In this document: positions 21,560 to 32,567 of the stretch, piece by piece
Numbering within the stretch: the stretch's first letter is position 1
Layout: each line of letters starts with the position of its first letter
Position numbers and translations under genes: made by a program
Source: Apodemus sylvaticus
Taxonomy: Eukaryota > Chordata > Mammalia > Rodentia > Muridae
Direction of reading: 5' to 3'
DNA length: 64,000 bases
NCBI RefSeq assembly: GCF_947179515.1
Contig: NC_067483.1
Span: forward strand, 90,061,835 to 90,125,834
Notes under the pieces: generated by a model
Databases searched by the model: none
Seen by the model: the letters and a program-made list of their open reading frames with translations, nothing else
What the model was told of the DNA's origin: nothing

Positions 21560-22755
21560 TATTATTTTCTGTCTTAAAGGTTTCAATGTGCATATGTTAA
21601 TTATTCACCAGGCTTTTATTATTACAGGTTCATGCGTGCATATGGTGTGTTTTGATCATGTGGACCCCTGACTCTGAAGTTCCCCCTCTTCCCAATTAAC
21701 CCACCTTTCTTTACAACTTTCCCCTCTCTTTGGGGAGAACCAATCACTATAATTATCGTTACTATCGGAAGCAAGGATGAAAGATTACTTATTGGCGCGC
21801 GGGCATCTCTGTAATGGCTACACCACTGAAGAAAGTGTTTCTCCCTCAACAGCCACTGATTGCCTGTAGATCCTCAGGGCTGGGCCTTCCTCATCCATAA
21901 CAGAAGGTGTAGAGAACCAATCTTTTATAACTTGTTTTAAAGAAAGCATTTTAGCAACATTTTATTAATTCTTTGACAATTTGAGCATATTTACCTCACC
22001 CCCAACGCCTTTCACTACCACCATCTCCATCCCTTCCCACCCAACACTGAGATTTTTCTTCTTTCTCCCTTGAGTCCAGTCTATATCGCCCAGCTAGTCT
22101 TGGGTGGGGTCTGCACTGCTGTGTTGTCAGTCTCCCGGGGTCATATCATTGGAAAAGACTGACTCTTCCTCTCCCTGAAGCCGTCAAAGAGCAATTGGTC
22201 CTCAGCTTATGGGAGGGAGTTATGTCCACTTTCCCACCTCTCTACTGGGATCTTCTCTGGCACAAGTCTGTGCATACTGTCACAACTGCTTTGAGTTTAT
22301 TGTGGGGTATTCACCGGAGAAGACTGCTTGGACATCCGTTTAAGACAAAAGAAAGTCTTCATTATCCAGCCATGGCTGTGTTGAGTATTTGGAAACCCCT
22401 AGCATTTCTCAGGGTAAGCTTTTAGGCATAAAAACCAAGTCCTGAGCTAACATATGTCAGTTAACAAGAACAGTCAGATATAAGCAGAACTACAGAAGCC
22501 AAAAGGCAAGGTTAGCATATTTAGAGACTTCCCTAGAATTGTGGATTTTAGTTGATTAGGTCTTTTAGTTTTGGCATGCAGCGCTGTCAATATGCTGACT
22601 TTTACGGCCTGAATGGTACAGAGTCAGTTGTGCTAAGGTCTAGGGGTCCTGTTATAAGTTCCTATGATATCTGCCCTGTTGTGTCTGGGGGGCACTGTCT
22701 CCTGGATGCTATTGGCCACCTCCGGCACTTCCAGTGCTCCGCCCCCTTTACTGCT
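21560..22755 (-). mobile_element. L1 (Lx-type) 3' UTR, antisense, interrupted
   Basis: The plus strand is the complement of L1 3' UTR. Landmarks are 'gtgtgttttgatcatgtgg', 'attctttgacaatttgagca', 'agcaattggtcctcagctta', 'gttatgtccactttcccacc', 'gcatactgtcacaactgctt', then after an insertion 'tgccctgttgtgtctggggg' and 'cactgtctcctggatgctat'. The left part (21560-21850) may be a second copy. The element is broken at 22301-22656 by another insertion. Confidence 0.65.
22301..22656. mobile_element. ~356-bp insertion of unassigned, LTR-like sequence in L1 3' UTR
   Basis: The L1 3' UTR text stops after 'ctgctttgagtttat' (22300) and resumes at about 22657 with 'gttcctatgatatctgccctg', where the L1 family normally runs on without a gap. 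The inserted block begins TGTGGGGTATTCACCGGAG and has no polyA end, which suits a solo LTR better than a SINE or LINE. The flanks GTTTAT and GTTCCTAT could be a decayed target duplication. I cannot name the family. Confidence 0.4.
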
Positions 22756-23932
22756 TATTTTTATGGCTGGGGTTCTGGGCTCCAGGCCTCTGCTGTGTTT
22801 CTCAGGCAGATCTTCTCTGAGCAGATCTTCTCGGAGCGGATTTCCGAAGGCCTCAGAGAGATGACCAGAAGCCGAAGCAGCCTGCAAGCGACTCTCCTCG
22901 TGGAAAGCGGAACTTGTTCTGGAATGTGCTGAGAGCAGGTTTTCATCTGGGCCACCGCTTTTGCTCTGGAATGTGCTGGGACTGGCTCGCTTGCTCGGAA
23001 GACAACAACAGGGATGGAAAAGAACTTTGGGGGACAGTTTCAGACATCACGTTCTCCATGCTGGCCGCTCAGGGCACAACAGATGTCAGCGACCTCTGAG
23101 GCTGGGGATGTCTACTAGGTGGAATAAAGACAATCATGACAGCCCCTTAGCAAAGGACTCCCATTTCTATTTCTGGATATGATGGTCAGGAAGCAGCTTT
23201 CAGAGCCTTGACAGCAAGAGGAGCATGACCTCCTCTGTAGTGGTGTGGTCAGGTGATCTGTTTTGTATCGCCACCATGCAGGTAAATTCCAGTGACTTCT
23301 AACTGTGTTTAGAGAAGTTATATCTATTTGCTGCATCTGTTTTTACATCAACACTACCCCTCTTACTAAGGAAAGAAATCTCCTTGTTAGGTTAAAGTCC
23401 TTTCTAGCATGCTCAGTGTGTCAGCACAGTCCTTTCCCCTCCCAACTCTCTGTGGTTTTAACCTGGACGTTTAATCTTTGAGAGTATTTTCTTTTCTTCA
23501 TGAGAGCATGCCAGGTCACCTGTGTCTGCATGCTGAAGTTCTGGTTCCCATTTCTCTTGGTCCTTACACTTCCTCAGAAGTCCTAGACAGTACCATAAGC
23601 AGGTAGATCCTGTAATTTAGAGTGTCAGGGACCAGAAGACATGAGATCTTTCTCCACTGGAATTAGTGTGTGACAGTAGCTGTGCTGTGACTTGGGGATA
23701 TTCCCTTCTCTTTCATGGACTGCTGGCTCCTGTGTGTTGGGAACTCTTTGCCACTCTGATCCTTTGTATCCAGTGACCAAAGAGGAAGACAGTGGCCTAT
23801 CACTTGTTCCCTGATTGGGAGTTGTAGACTGCTGCTCCTGGGTATCTAAGGCCCACCCTGGGCTCTGATGGAGGCTGACTCACTCTCTGCGGGTTTTCTT
23901 GGAGGACGTTTCTCTTGCCAAATGCTGTGGTT
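22756..23932. other. Unassigned sequence with short direct repeats
   Basis: No gene recognised. A 15-bp unit is tandemly duplicated at 22806-22835 (one mismatch), and TCTGGAATGTGCTG occurs at 22918-22931 and 22965-22978. AATAAA occurs at about 23123. The open frames crossing this region start inside the neighbouring retroelement. Confidence 0.35.
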
Positions 23933-24094
23933 TGCATGTGACATGGGTGGCTTCCAGGCTAAAATTCCTGCTGCAGGGCATTAAGAAACTGAGAACTTCA
24001 TCTGCTGTAGTGTATAGAGGTAATACCACAGGAGTGGTTAGGATGATTGAATAACAGTGGCTTTAAAAGGAGAGAGCTTGTGTGTGCAAGCTTG

Positions 24095-24138
<44 letters not shown>

Positions 24139-24277
24139 AGCTCTCAAGAGAAGCCACCCAAGGTAGGTCCTTCAGGCTTTACACTTGCAGAACTGTGAAC
24201 TCAAACAGGCTTTCCCCCCATAAAGTTAGCCTCGGGTATTTTGTAATAGTAATGAAAATAGACTTGTATAATATATT
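23933..24277 (+). mobile_element. MaLR (MST/MLT-like) solo LTR with perfect 5-bp target duplication
   Basis: Begins TGCTGTGGTTTGCATGTGAC and ends near 'gaactgtgaactcaaacag', 'cctcgggtattttgtaatag' and 'gacttgtataata', the conserved 3' half of older MaLR LTRs. Identical CCAAA lies at 23928-23932 and 24278-24282. A (CA)n run at about 24097-24135 expanded inside it. Confidence 0.75.
24097..24135. repeat. (CA)n microsatellite inside a MaLR LTR
   Basis: About 19 CA units. Confidence 0.95.
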
Positions 24278-24282
24278 CCAAA

Positions 24283-26225
24283 TGTAAGGAAAAATAGTAC
24301 CAAGCCCCCCTAGCAATTGCTCACTTTTTGTAAGTTTCCTTCTTTGTTCTACTGTGTAGATCTAGCTAATGCATCTCTACTATTTACTTACTATGAAATG
24401 CATATCACACACATATCATTGTCATCTGCACATGCGTGTGTTTGTGTGTCCTTGCTTCTATAACACCTGGGACAGACATTAAGGAGTTGTTCCCTAGAAT
24501 AGTTGAAGGTGTGTTACAGATAGGATATTTAACACTGATATATTGTTATCATCTAACCCATAGTTTATGCTTTACTTTAATCACTTACTTTTACAGCTGT
24601 AGCAATTCCCTGGCAAATGTCCCAACACAGGCCCATGGATCGCATTCCGATGATCTATTGCCTCAGTCTCTAAGCCGCAGTGATTTCAATGCTTACATTC
24701 TTGTGACCCTGGCACTTTATTTTTAAAAAGAACATGGGGTATGCTTGGTGAAATGCCTTCACTTGGGGTTTCTCTGCTCTTTGAACAAAATTGAGATGTG
24801 ATTTTTTTTGGCAATAACATCCCAGGAAATAGTGTGTCCGTTGTAGGACATTACTTAAAAAAGGCATGCAGCATTGGTTTGTTTAATTTCTGGTGATGCT
24901 AATTTTGATCACCTAGGCATGGCAGGGACTGTCATTGCCTGCATTACTAAGTTATTTCCCCCTTTGTAATCAATCATTATTGGCCGGGGAGTACTTTGAC
25001 ACCACATGCTTTTCTTCATCAAAGTTTCACCTACTAGCTTTTAGCCTTTGTAACAGGGTCCTGAGATCTTAGCACAACTGGCTCCGTGGTAGAAGCGCCA
25101 CTCAGGCTGTAAAGCTCTGCACATAGACACCACCTGCCATTAAAAGCTGACCCTGAGAAAGGCTCAGGGCTACACTAGGATCCGGAACACCCAGTGTAGT
25201 CACCAGCCGGCTAATATATTTTCTATTGGTTGAGACCCAAATCCAAGTATGCTTCTCTCATAAAGACCAATGTGGTGGTTTGAATATGCTTGGCCCAGGG
25301 AGTGGCACTATTAGGAGGTGTGGCCTTGTTAGAGGAAGTGTGTCACTGTGGGGGTGAGCTTTGAGACCCTTATCCTAGCTGCCTGAGAATGCTGAGTTTT
25401 GCCTTTGGAATAAGATGCAGAACTCTCAGCATCTCCAGTGCCACGCCTATCAGGATGCTGCCATGCTCTCACCTTGCTGATAATGGAACGAACCTCAGAA
25501 GCTGTAAGCCAGCCCCAAATGCTGTCCTTTATAAGAGTTGCTTTGGTCATGGTCTCTCTTCACAGCAATGGAAACCCTAACCAAGACAGCCAGCGACAGC
25601 CTTTATCAGTATTTCTTGTCTGAACCTACCATTGTTTTCATTGCCATGAATTAGTGTATTAAATTTTTAATGGGATCCTCTTCCTTTGCTGGTTGGCCTT
25701 TCATGGTTCTAAAGAGCTATCACTTCTGGCCATTTATGTAGCTAAGGAGACATGAGTCTCACTTTACTCAGGGTGTAGAGTGTATTAATGTTCTTATTTA
25801 TTTTGATGCTCTCCTTGACCCTGAGTTTGCCAGGGGTTGCCTGTTCAAGCCACCTCCTCTGCCCTCCTGTCGTGTCCTCATCTGCCACAGTGAACAAAAA
25901 CATATTCTAGATTCTTCTTACCAATGTTCTGTTGCCTGCTCTGGAGCCATGGTCTCCTTCATGGAGAACCCTAGATCGGAGCACCTTCACCCTTTAACAT
26001 GTAGATTCTTCTAAAACCAGTACAGATGCAAATGGTTTCTACAGGTTAAAAAGAAAAATAACGAAAATGGAAACAAAGGCTCCCCTGTCCCCCAGAAAAA
26101 AAGAATCAAATTTAGAAATTCCCAGATCTTCCTATTTTCTTGCTCTTTGTGGCATCGACCAGTTTGTGCCTCTTTGAGTCAGCTTTTTCATCTGGATGGT
26201 TCTCTCATTTATTAAGCAAATCATA
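24283..26225 (-). mobile_element. Ancient L1M (L1MC-like) fragment, antisense, interrupted
   Basis: The plus strand matches the reversed 3' region of old mammalian L1. Landmarks are 'ctttgaacaaaattgagatg', 'ggcaataacatcccaggaaa', 'tttctggtgatgctaatttt', 'cccctttgtaatcaatcat', 'ggggagtactttgacacca' and, after an interruption, 'tcttatttattttgatgctc' and 'gagtttgccaggggttgcc'. It is split by an unassigned stretch (25060-25270) and a MaLR LTR (25271-25588). Confidence 0.65.
25271..25588 (+). mobile_element. MaLR (ORR1-type) solo LTR inside L1M
   Basis: Begins TGTGGTGGTTTGAATATGCT and ends CCCTAACCAAGACA. Middle text is 'gagtggcactattaggaggt', 'cttatcctagctgcctgaga', 'ctgataatggaacgaacctc' and 'gtaagccagccccaa'. 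Flanks ACCAA (25266-25270) and GCCAG (25589-25593) share 3 of 5 bases. L1M text resumes immediately afterwards. Confidence 0.85.
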
Positions 26226-26238
26226 AAAAATTAGGTAC
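26226..26238. repeat. Left 13-bp target-site duplication of Gnas retrocopy
   Basis: AAAAATTAGGTAC, identical to 27825-27837. Length and A-rich start fit L1 endonuclease-mediated insertion. Confidence 0.85.
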
Positions 26239-27824
26239 CCAAGAGGGATCTCCACTATGGTGGGGTCTCCTTTACCCTCGCGCATGGTGGGGCGGGCCTC
26301 AAGCTGCGGGCAGGGCCAGGAAGTGACCCTACTGTGCATTTTGGCTGGGGTGAATATGGCTGCAGGGACCCCTCACCTCCTCCACAATGAGAGAGGTGGC
26401 GGCTGCAGCTTCCTCAGCTCCTGCTTTCCTCGGAGCAAGGGGACAGGGGAGGAGGCGCGAGGCCAATGAAAAGATGGAGAAGCAGCTGCAGCCGGCTAAC
26501 AGGGCTTCTCCGGTCACGCGCGCATGCGTGCGCATGCTGCTGGGTGCTGGAGAGTCTGACAACGCACGGTTGTGAAGCAGATGAAGACTTAGCATGGGCT
26601 TCAGCAGAGAAGGTCACCAAAGTACAGGGCGTCAACCGAAGGAGGCCTTTGAAACCACTGTGACCCTCACGGGCAGCCTGCTGCCCACCGCAGAGCTGGC
26701 GAACCAGAACCAGCTCTGAGTTGACAACTGAGCACCATGAACATGCAGAACGTTGACTTTTCCTCATGTCAAGGCTCTGTGGGAGGATGAGGAAGTGCGT
26801 GCCTGCTATGAGCTCCAATGAGTACTAGTTGATTAAGCCGGGTACTTCCTGGACAGGGTCAACGTGATCAGGCAGGCTGACTACGTGCCAAGTGACCAGG
26901 ACCTGCTGTGCTGAGGCGTCCTGACCTCTGGAGTCTTTGAAACCAAGTTGCAGGTAGGCAAAGTCAACTCACACGCGTTCGAAGTGGGTGGCCCTGCTGT
27001 GAACGCTGTATGTGAATCCACTGCTTCAGCGGTCTGACACCCATTATCTTCGTGGTGGCCAATGGCAGCTACATGGTCATCGGAGAGGGCAATCACCCCA
27101 TCTGCCTGCAGGAGCCTCTGAATCTCTTCAAGAGCATCTCAGGAGCCTGCACACCATCTCTGTGATTCTTTTCTCAAGCAAGTAAGACTCGCTTACAGAG
27201 AAAGTCCTTGCTGGGAAATCGAAGACTGAGGACTGCTTTTCAGAGTTCAGCTGCCACACTCCTGAGGATGCAATTCCTGCACCTCGAGAGAACCTACGTG
27301 CTACCTGGGTTAGCTCCGTCCTCCGGGATAATCAGCACTGCTCATGGAGAAGGGCACTGCTACTGTTAGTCCCGCTTTACCTGTGCACTGGACACTGAGA
27401 ACGTCAAAGACTGCTGTGGTATCATCCTGTGCATGCTTCTCGGCCTGTACAAGCTGCTCTAAAAAGGGAACAACACCCACATTTAATTCAGCCTTAAGCA
27501 TGATTAATTAAGGGTGCAATGCAATTGTACAACCAGTTGATCACCCACCATGAATACTGATGCAATCTTTTCTCTTCCTCCACAGCGTTTCTGATTTCGG
27601 CTTTCCCCTCAGTTTACTTAGAGGTTCCAAATCCAGTGAGCTTAATGTGGCCTGTGGAAGAAAAAGGAATAGGCCACAAAAGTGCCCTCTCACTTTAGGT
27701 AAATAAAATAAAAGCAACAACAAACAGTAATAAAGAAGTAAATGATATAAATAAAAAACAAAATTCAAAATGAAATAAATTTTGTGTTATGCAACATTAA
27801 AAAATCAAAATTAAATTTGAGCAT
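26239..27824 (+). pseudogene. Gnas-ps: Processed pseudogene of Gnas (Gs-alpha)
   Basis: This is an intronless, decayed copy of the mRNA for the stimulatory G-protein alpha subunit. Fragments in several frames still read as Gs-alpha: REANEKMEKQLQ and LLGAGES near 26461-26560, EKVTKVQ near 26608-26631, ALWEDEEVRACYE near 26773, YFLDRVNVIRQADYVPSDQD near 26844-26910, LNLFKSI near 27119, and ending HFTCALDTEN-like text near 27373 and the terminal Leu-Leu codons near 27455. The 3' UTR follows ('acatttaattcagccttaag', 'aattcaaaatgaaataaatt'). These choices (EKATKVQD, VIKQADYVPSD) favour Gnas over Gnal. Frameshifts, stops and internal losses remove any coding capacity. Exon-exon continuity and a 13-bp target duplication show L1-mediated retroposition. 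The first ~200 bases presumably derive from the GC-rich 5' UTR and are less certain. Confidence 0.88.
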
Positions 27825-27837
27825 AAAAATTAGGTAC
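27825..27837. repeat. Right 13-bp target-site duplication of Gnas retrocopy
   Basis: Identical to 26226-26238. It directly follows the A/T-rich end of the Gnas 3' UTR copy. Confidence 0.85.
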
Positions 27838-28019
27838 ATAAATCATGCTCATTTTATGCTTATCAGAATGAATAAATAAAATACCACTTAGCCATAGAAA
27901 AATTGCACTTTGCTACACGAGTTAAAGTTGGTCAGTAATTCAAAATGAACATTTCACAAATTATTTACACTTTTTCTTTCAATCTCTTTATTCCCTTCTC
28001 TAACAAGAAATGTGCATTG

Positions 28020-28095
<76 letters not shown>

Positions 28096-28167
28096 TTCCC
28101 TCCCTCCCTCCCCCCTCCCTCCCCCTCCTTTCTTTCTTTCTTTCTTTCTTCCTTCCTTCCTTCCTTC

Positions 28168-28238
<71 letters not shown>

Positions 28239-28256
28239 TTTTTCTTTCTTTCTTTA
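28020..28256. repeat. (TTTC)n polypyrimidine tract
   Basis: About 235 bases of TTTC units broken by a CCCT-rich middle (about 28095-28130) and TTCC units. It is the sole basis of the Phe/Leu/Ser-rich and Lys/Glu/Arg-rich open frames on both strands, which should be ignored. Confidence 0.97.
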
Positions 28257-29420
28257 ATCCAAGAATACATAGAAAGTAGTTTTAATGTTACTAACCATGT
28301 GATTATGAAAATAAAAGAAATATTAAGTGGTGTGCAATACTTTTTCACAGGGTGGGGGGGGGGGCGGCCACTGAGGATCATACCTGATCATTTTGTGGTC
28401 AAAGTCTCTTTGGTTGATTTTTTTTTTCTTCCCTACCTGACAATTTCTTTCTCCCATCCAAGTGCTGACCAGATCAGACCTTCCTTAGTTTCAGAGATAG
28501 TGTGGAGATTGGACAGATTCAGGGTGGTGTGGCCTAGATGTACCTTCTAATCTGAACTATGTTTGGGAAAAACCATCTTGATTTATTCTGCTATCGTTAG
28601 CTAGAAGATTCTTAACCACAGAGTTATTTTCACATACAGACAAGGCCTTAAAAAAGAGTAAAGTGCGTTTGCATCAGTTCTGAAGAGTCATGAAATGGAT
28701 TTACCAACAATTTATGTGTACCTGACCTTTGCTGCTAACATGTTAGCTGTTACACCCTGTGGAAAATGACTGGATTGGCACACTTTAATTAACACCACAT
28801 TATGTTCTTCTCTTTAGAATTCTGAGAAATTGATGCTTCTCCAGAAGACCCCAGATAAAAGGCAACAATCTAGAGCTGAACTGGATTTACGCAGGAGGCT
28901 GTGTGGTGTCTCTAGGAGTCTTCAGCGTTGTACACGATGTTAGCATACTTCTGGGAGAAGGGGATTTTTAATGCCTCATATCGGCAAGTTAAGTTTTAGT
29001 TTTTATACCTGGGTTATGTACTTTGCTATCAGTTTAAATAGCTAGCTATATGATTTACATCCTTGCCAGGAATAGAACTTAACAGAATCTAAGCGGGCAC
29101 AATCTTGTGTTTGTCTTTAGGTCTCTGTACCAACTCCATCACCTCCCCCCTCTTAATGGTATTCAGCTATGCAGTCTACTTTCCCTGGGACGTTGCTTTG
29201 CACATTTAAAAACCCTTTCTAGAACTACCTGATTTTCATTCATGCTAAGGTTTGTGTAAGGGCAAGTGTTCCTCGTCTCTTCTGGGCATGTTTGTAATAA
29301 CCAAATTAATATAAGAGAACTCCAGGGTTATAATTAATTACTACCATGATGTTTATAATTTTGTACAAAATGAAAATGTGGCCATCTTCAAGCCCCCTAA
29401 AATGCTGTTAACATCACCAA
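28257..29420. other. Intergenic stretch without a recognised gene
   Basis: No exon or confident repeat recognised. A G10 run lies near 28353. Confidence 0.4.
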
Positions 29421-29423
29421 AGT

Positions 29424-29492
29424 AAACCAGATGTGGTGGCTCACGTATTCAGGCGGCTGAGGTGGGAGGATCTTGAGTTCAAGGTAACGTGA
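29424..29492 (+). mobile_element. B1/PB1-like fragment
   Basis: 'accagatgtggtggctcacg', 'attcaggcggctgaggtggg' and 'aggatcttgagttcaaggt' is the left half of a B1/PB1 monomer. Confidence 0.5.
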
Positions 29493-30245
29493 AGGAAGTG
29501 CTGAGCTGGAGTTTGGCTTGCAGGGTGTTTATCAAGGATCAGTATCTGTGGGTAGGAAGGGAAGGAAGAAGTCAAATGTGACACAGTTGTGGCAGAGCCT
29601 TGTCTACTCCCAAGGAGCACACTTGTCCATACGGAGCCCATACACGGTCTATCAGACCCACTACAGAAGGCTAAAAGGTCTGGGTCTCTGCGCTTGCCTT
29701 TTATCATGTGTTGGATCAGAACCCCCGCAGAGGTTGGGCTGATGATTAGCAGGCAGTTACATTCAGGCTGTTTAGAACTTGTCCCACTAAGGTAGAGAGC
29801 TACCTCACCCATCTAGCTTGACTGGTATCTTCAGAAGAAAGCAATAGCAAACAGAATATAGGGAGGTATATGATGCTGCATCCCAGCCAAGAGTTTGGGT
29901 CTGTTCCAGAAACAGAGGACTGCTTTAGCCTGCTTCAACACCAGGGAAGCAGGAGCCACCATGGACTGGGTGATCTGTGTCAACAGAAGAATGCCTAAGG
30001 ATAAATACAGAAAGGGCAAAACTGCAGTAGTAAGAAAGGCGCGCCATGCAGACACTAGCCACAAGAAAACCAGCACACCTCTGTTAATATCAGACAAAAT
30101 GAAGTGTTGTTAGAGGCTGAGGTAAGTCATGTGTGGTGGCAGAAGCTCAGATCATAAGAGACAGTGAGGCGATCAGAAGGTGCATCAAGGGGACAGGCTG
30201 GAGGAACTCCTCCAACCAGGTACCAGCTTAGATAGCTCATTTCTT
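29493..30245. other. Intergenic stretch without a recognised gene
   Basis: Short open frames only. A basic stretch around 29990-30110 (MPKDKYRKGKTAVVRKAR) was considered, but I recognise no family. Confidence 0.4.
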
Positions 30246-30247
30246 TA

Positions 30248-30458
30248 GAGCAGCCGTGCTCAGCCTGTGGGTCATGAGCACCAGAAAACACAGATCTCTG
30301 ATGGTCTTAGGAACTGCAACCCCACTCGGTAGCAAGATTACTGTTATGAAGTGGCAACAAAAATAAATTTATGGCTGGGGGGGGGTCTCTAAAACCATCG
30401 GGAATATGTGTTTGCTGATGGTCGTGTCCCACAGGCTGAGAACCACTGCTAGAGCATT
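30248..30458 (+). mobile_element. URR1 (hAT-Charlie) DNA transposon
   Basis: Left end 'agccgtgctcagcctgtggg', middle 'attactgttatgaagtggca' and 'aaaataaatttatggctggg', right end 'aggctgagaaccactgct'. The terminal inverted repeats (CAGTGGTTCTCAACC type) are recognisable. Confidence 0.8.
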
Positions 30459-30539
30459 CTTGTGTAGTTTTGTTTTTTTTTAAGATGTCATTAAGTTATA
30501 AAAAAGCACGGTGGAAGCTGTAATTCATGTTTAGTGACC

Positions 30540-30925
30540 GACAAGGCCTCATGCTGCATAATTGCTATGAAGGATCTTCTGGAAAAGACAAAACTATGCA
30601 GACAATACAAAGATTGTTGCTTTGTGGATGGTGGAGAGGGGAGGCAGGGCAGTATCACATGGAGGAGGTTTAGGGCAATGAAACCACTCAAAAGACACAG
30701 CAATGGCAGACCCATGTTGGTATACATTTGCACAAGGCCACAGAATGCCCAGAACCAAAGCTGAACCCCAACAAAAACTGTGGTAACAGTGATATCCACA
30801 ATGTATCCCGGTAGCCCAAGACATTAACAGAACAGCAACTGTATCTGAGAGTGAGGGAGTATGTGGGAACTCCATGTTTTTCTCTAATTTTTCTGCAAAC
30901 CTAAAAGGGATCTGGAGTCTACAAA
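30540..30925 (+). mobile_element. L1M 3' UTR fragment
   Basis: Sense-strand old L1 3' UTR: 'gaaaagacaaaactatgcag', 'tttagggcaatgaaaccact', 'ggtatacatttgcacaaggc', 'cacagaatgcccagaaccaa', 'aaaactgtggtaacagtgat', 'ttttctgcaaacctaaaagg'. Diverged, non-coding. Confidence 0.65.
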
Positions 30926-31596
30926 TTTAAAGTGTTACCAGCAGACTGTGTATAGCGATTCTTCTGGTGTAAGTTACAGAAATCTCCTCAGACTAAGCCC
31001 AAAGTGAACATAAATATAGGATAGGACTGGGCCCTGCGGAGTGATGACTTAAGTCTAAGGGCATGATAAACGTATGGAGCTCGATGCCAGGCTGTGATGG
31101 TGCGGGACTTACACAGAGGGCTCGTTAGGGCTGTGAAGTAGTGAGCAGCCAGGCTGCGGAAACACGCTGTACATCTAGCATGTGAGAGCAGTTTGCAAAA
31201 TCACCAGCGTGAGGAGGAGGAACTGGGTAGATCTTTGGTGGGGCTGCTAAGCATCAGGGTACGAGGCCCAGAGCCAAGCCCCCTGGCAGGAGCGGTCACT
31301 CCCCTTTCCTTCCACAGCCCTGCTTTCTCTACAGTGGACGGAATCCTGCAATGCAAGTTCATTGCATTGCATTCATATACATTGCCGGGTATACACAAGC
31401 AATCCTAATGGCCAGCAAGGAGAAACTGAGTCAAAATGTAGTCCCAGAGTAGCTACCAGGGGCTGGGCAGAGAGACGAGTAACTTTTTCCCCCATAAGCT
31501 TAGAGTTTCATTCTGGGAAGATTAGAAATAGTTTCCTGAATGGGTAGTGCTGGCAGTGGTGCGCTACAGTGTGGATACGCCGGGTGCCACCAGTTC
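30926..31596. other. Intergenic stretch without a recognised gene
   Basis: Nothing recognised. Confidence 0.4.
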
Positions 31597-31965
31597 TAAC
31601 TTTGTTTTTGTTGCTTTGATAAAGTAGCCTGACGGAAACAATTTGGAAAGAGGAGGTGTTCATTTAGCTCTCAATTCTAGGTTATACCATCATTCTGGAA
31701 GCCAAGGGGGAGAACTTGAACCAGTCAAGAACAGAGAGGAAAATGAATGCAAACATGCCTGTTAGTGCTAGCACCCCTCCCTCTGCATTTATAAGGTCTA
31801 GTGCTCACTGTCCACAGTGGAACAGCTCTTCCCACTTCAGGTAACGTGAGACAGAATCCCTCACAGGCATGCCTATGGGCCAGCTCGATGTGGACAACCC
31901 CTCGTGGAGACTCTTTCCCCAGGGGATTATGGGTTGTCTCAGATTGATGATACTGACCCCCATGC
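31597..31965 (-). mobile_element. ERVL-type LTR, antisense
   Basis: Reversed ERVL-type LTR: 'ttttgttgctttgataaagt', 'gaggaggtgttcatttagct', 'cattctggaagccaaggggg', 'tatgggccagctcgatgtgg' and 'ccaggggattatgggttgtc'. No clear duplication. Confidence 0.45.
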
Positions 31966-32566
31966 CACCAAACTGTTCACTTGATAATAAGTTAGAAGAC
32001 TGTATGTCATATGAAAACACAAAAACTGAATGTAGTGTGCAGATTCCAGGATGGCGCGGAGGACTGTGGGTAAGAAAGTTCAGTCTCAGGACAGGAAAGC
32101 AGAGGCATGGAGCGTCGCTCTCCACATCTTGTTTCTTGCTACAGGCCTGGAACGACACTGTTCTTTATACCGTTCAGATCATCTGTGTCTGAGCCTTCTT
32201 ATCTGTTCATTTTATCAGTTGCTAAAAGTATCAGATTACCATCTCGCAGTCAGATGTTGTATCTTGCCTCCTTTGACCTGCTTCATGCATTCTGAGGCTG
32301 TGTTGAGTAGACAGAATTAAACTAGTTAGTACATCTTCCCAGTGGGCACACCGTCCACCCGTCTCGCCTTACCACTGGCAATTGTTTGCTTTCAAGGCAG
32401 TTTCTGCGATGTTAGCTCAGATCTCCCAATTTTCTCTTAGTAGCTTATGCATCTTCCCTGTTCTTGCATCATCACCTTTAAGCTGTACCACTCGGTCATT
32501 TTGCGCTAGTCTAAGAATTAATTCATCAATTAATTGGCTTTTAGTTCTGGGCCAGATCCTAGGGTC
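31966..32566. other. Intergenic stretch without a recognised gene
   Basis: Nothing recognised. Confidence 0.4.
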
Positions 32567-32567
32567 T

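Noticed and set aside
27945..28550. 201-codon Phe/Leu/Ser-rich frame
   Set aside because: Translation of the TTTC simple repeat plus flanking chance sequence.
29831..30113. Overlapping 72- and 88-codon frames with a basic Lys/Arg stretch
   Set aside because: A translation-factor or ribosomal pseudogene was considered, but no stretch matches a family I can name.
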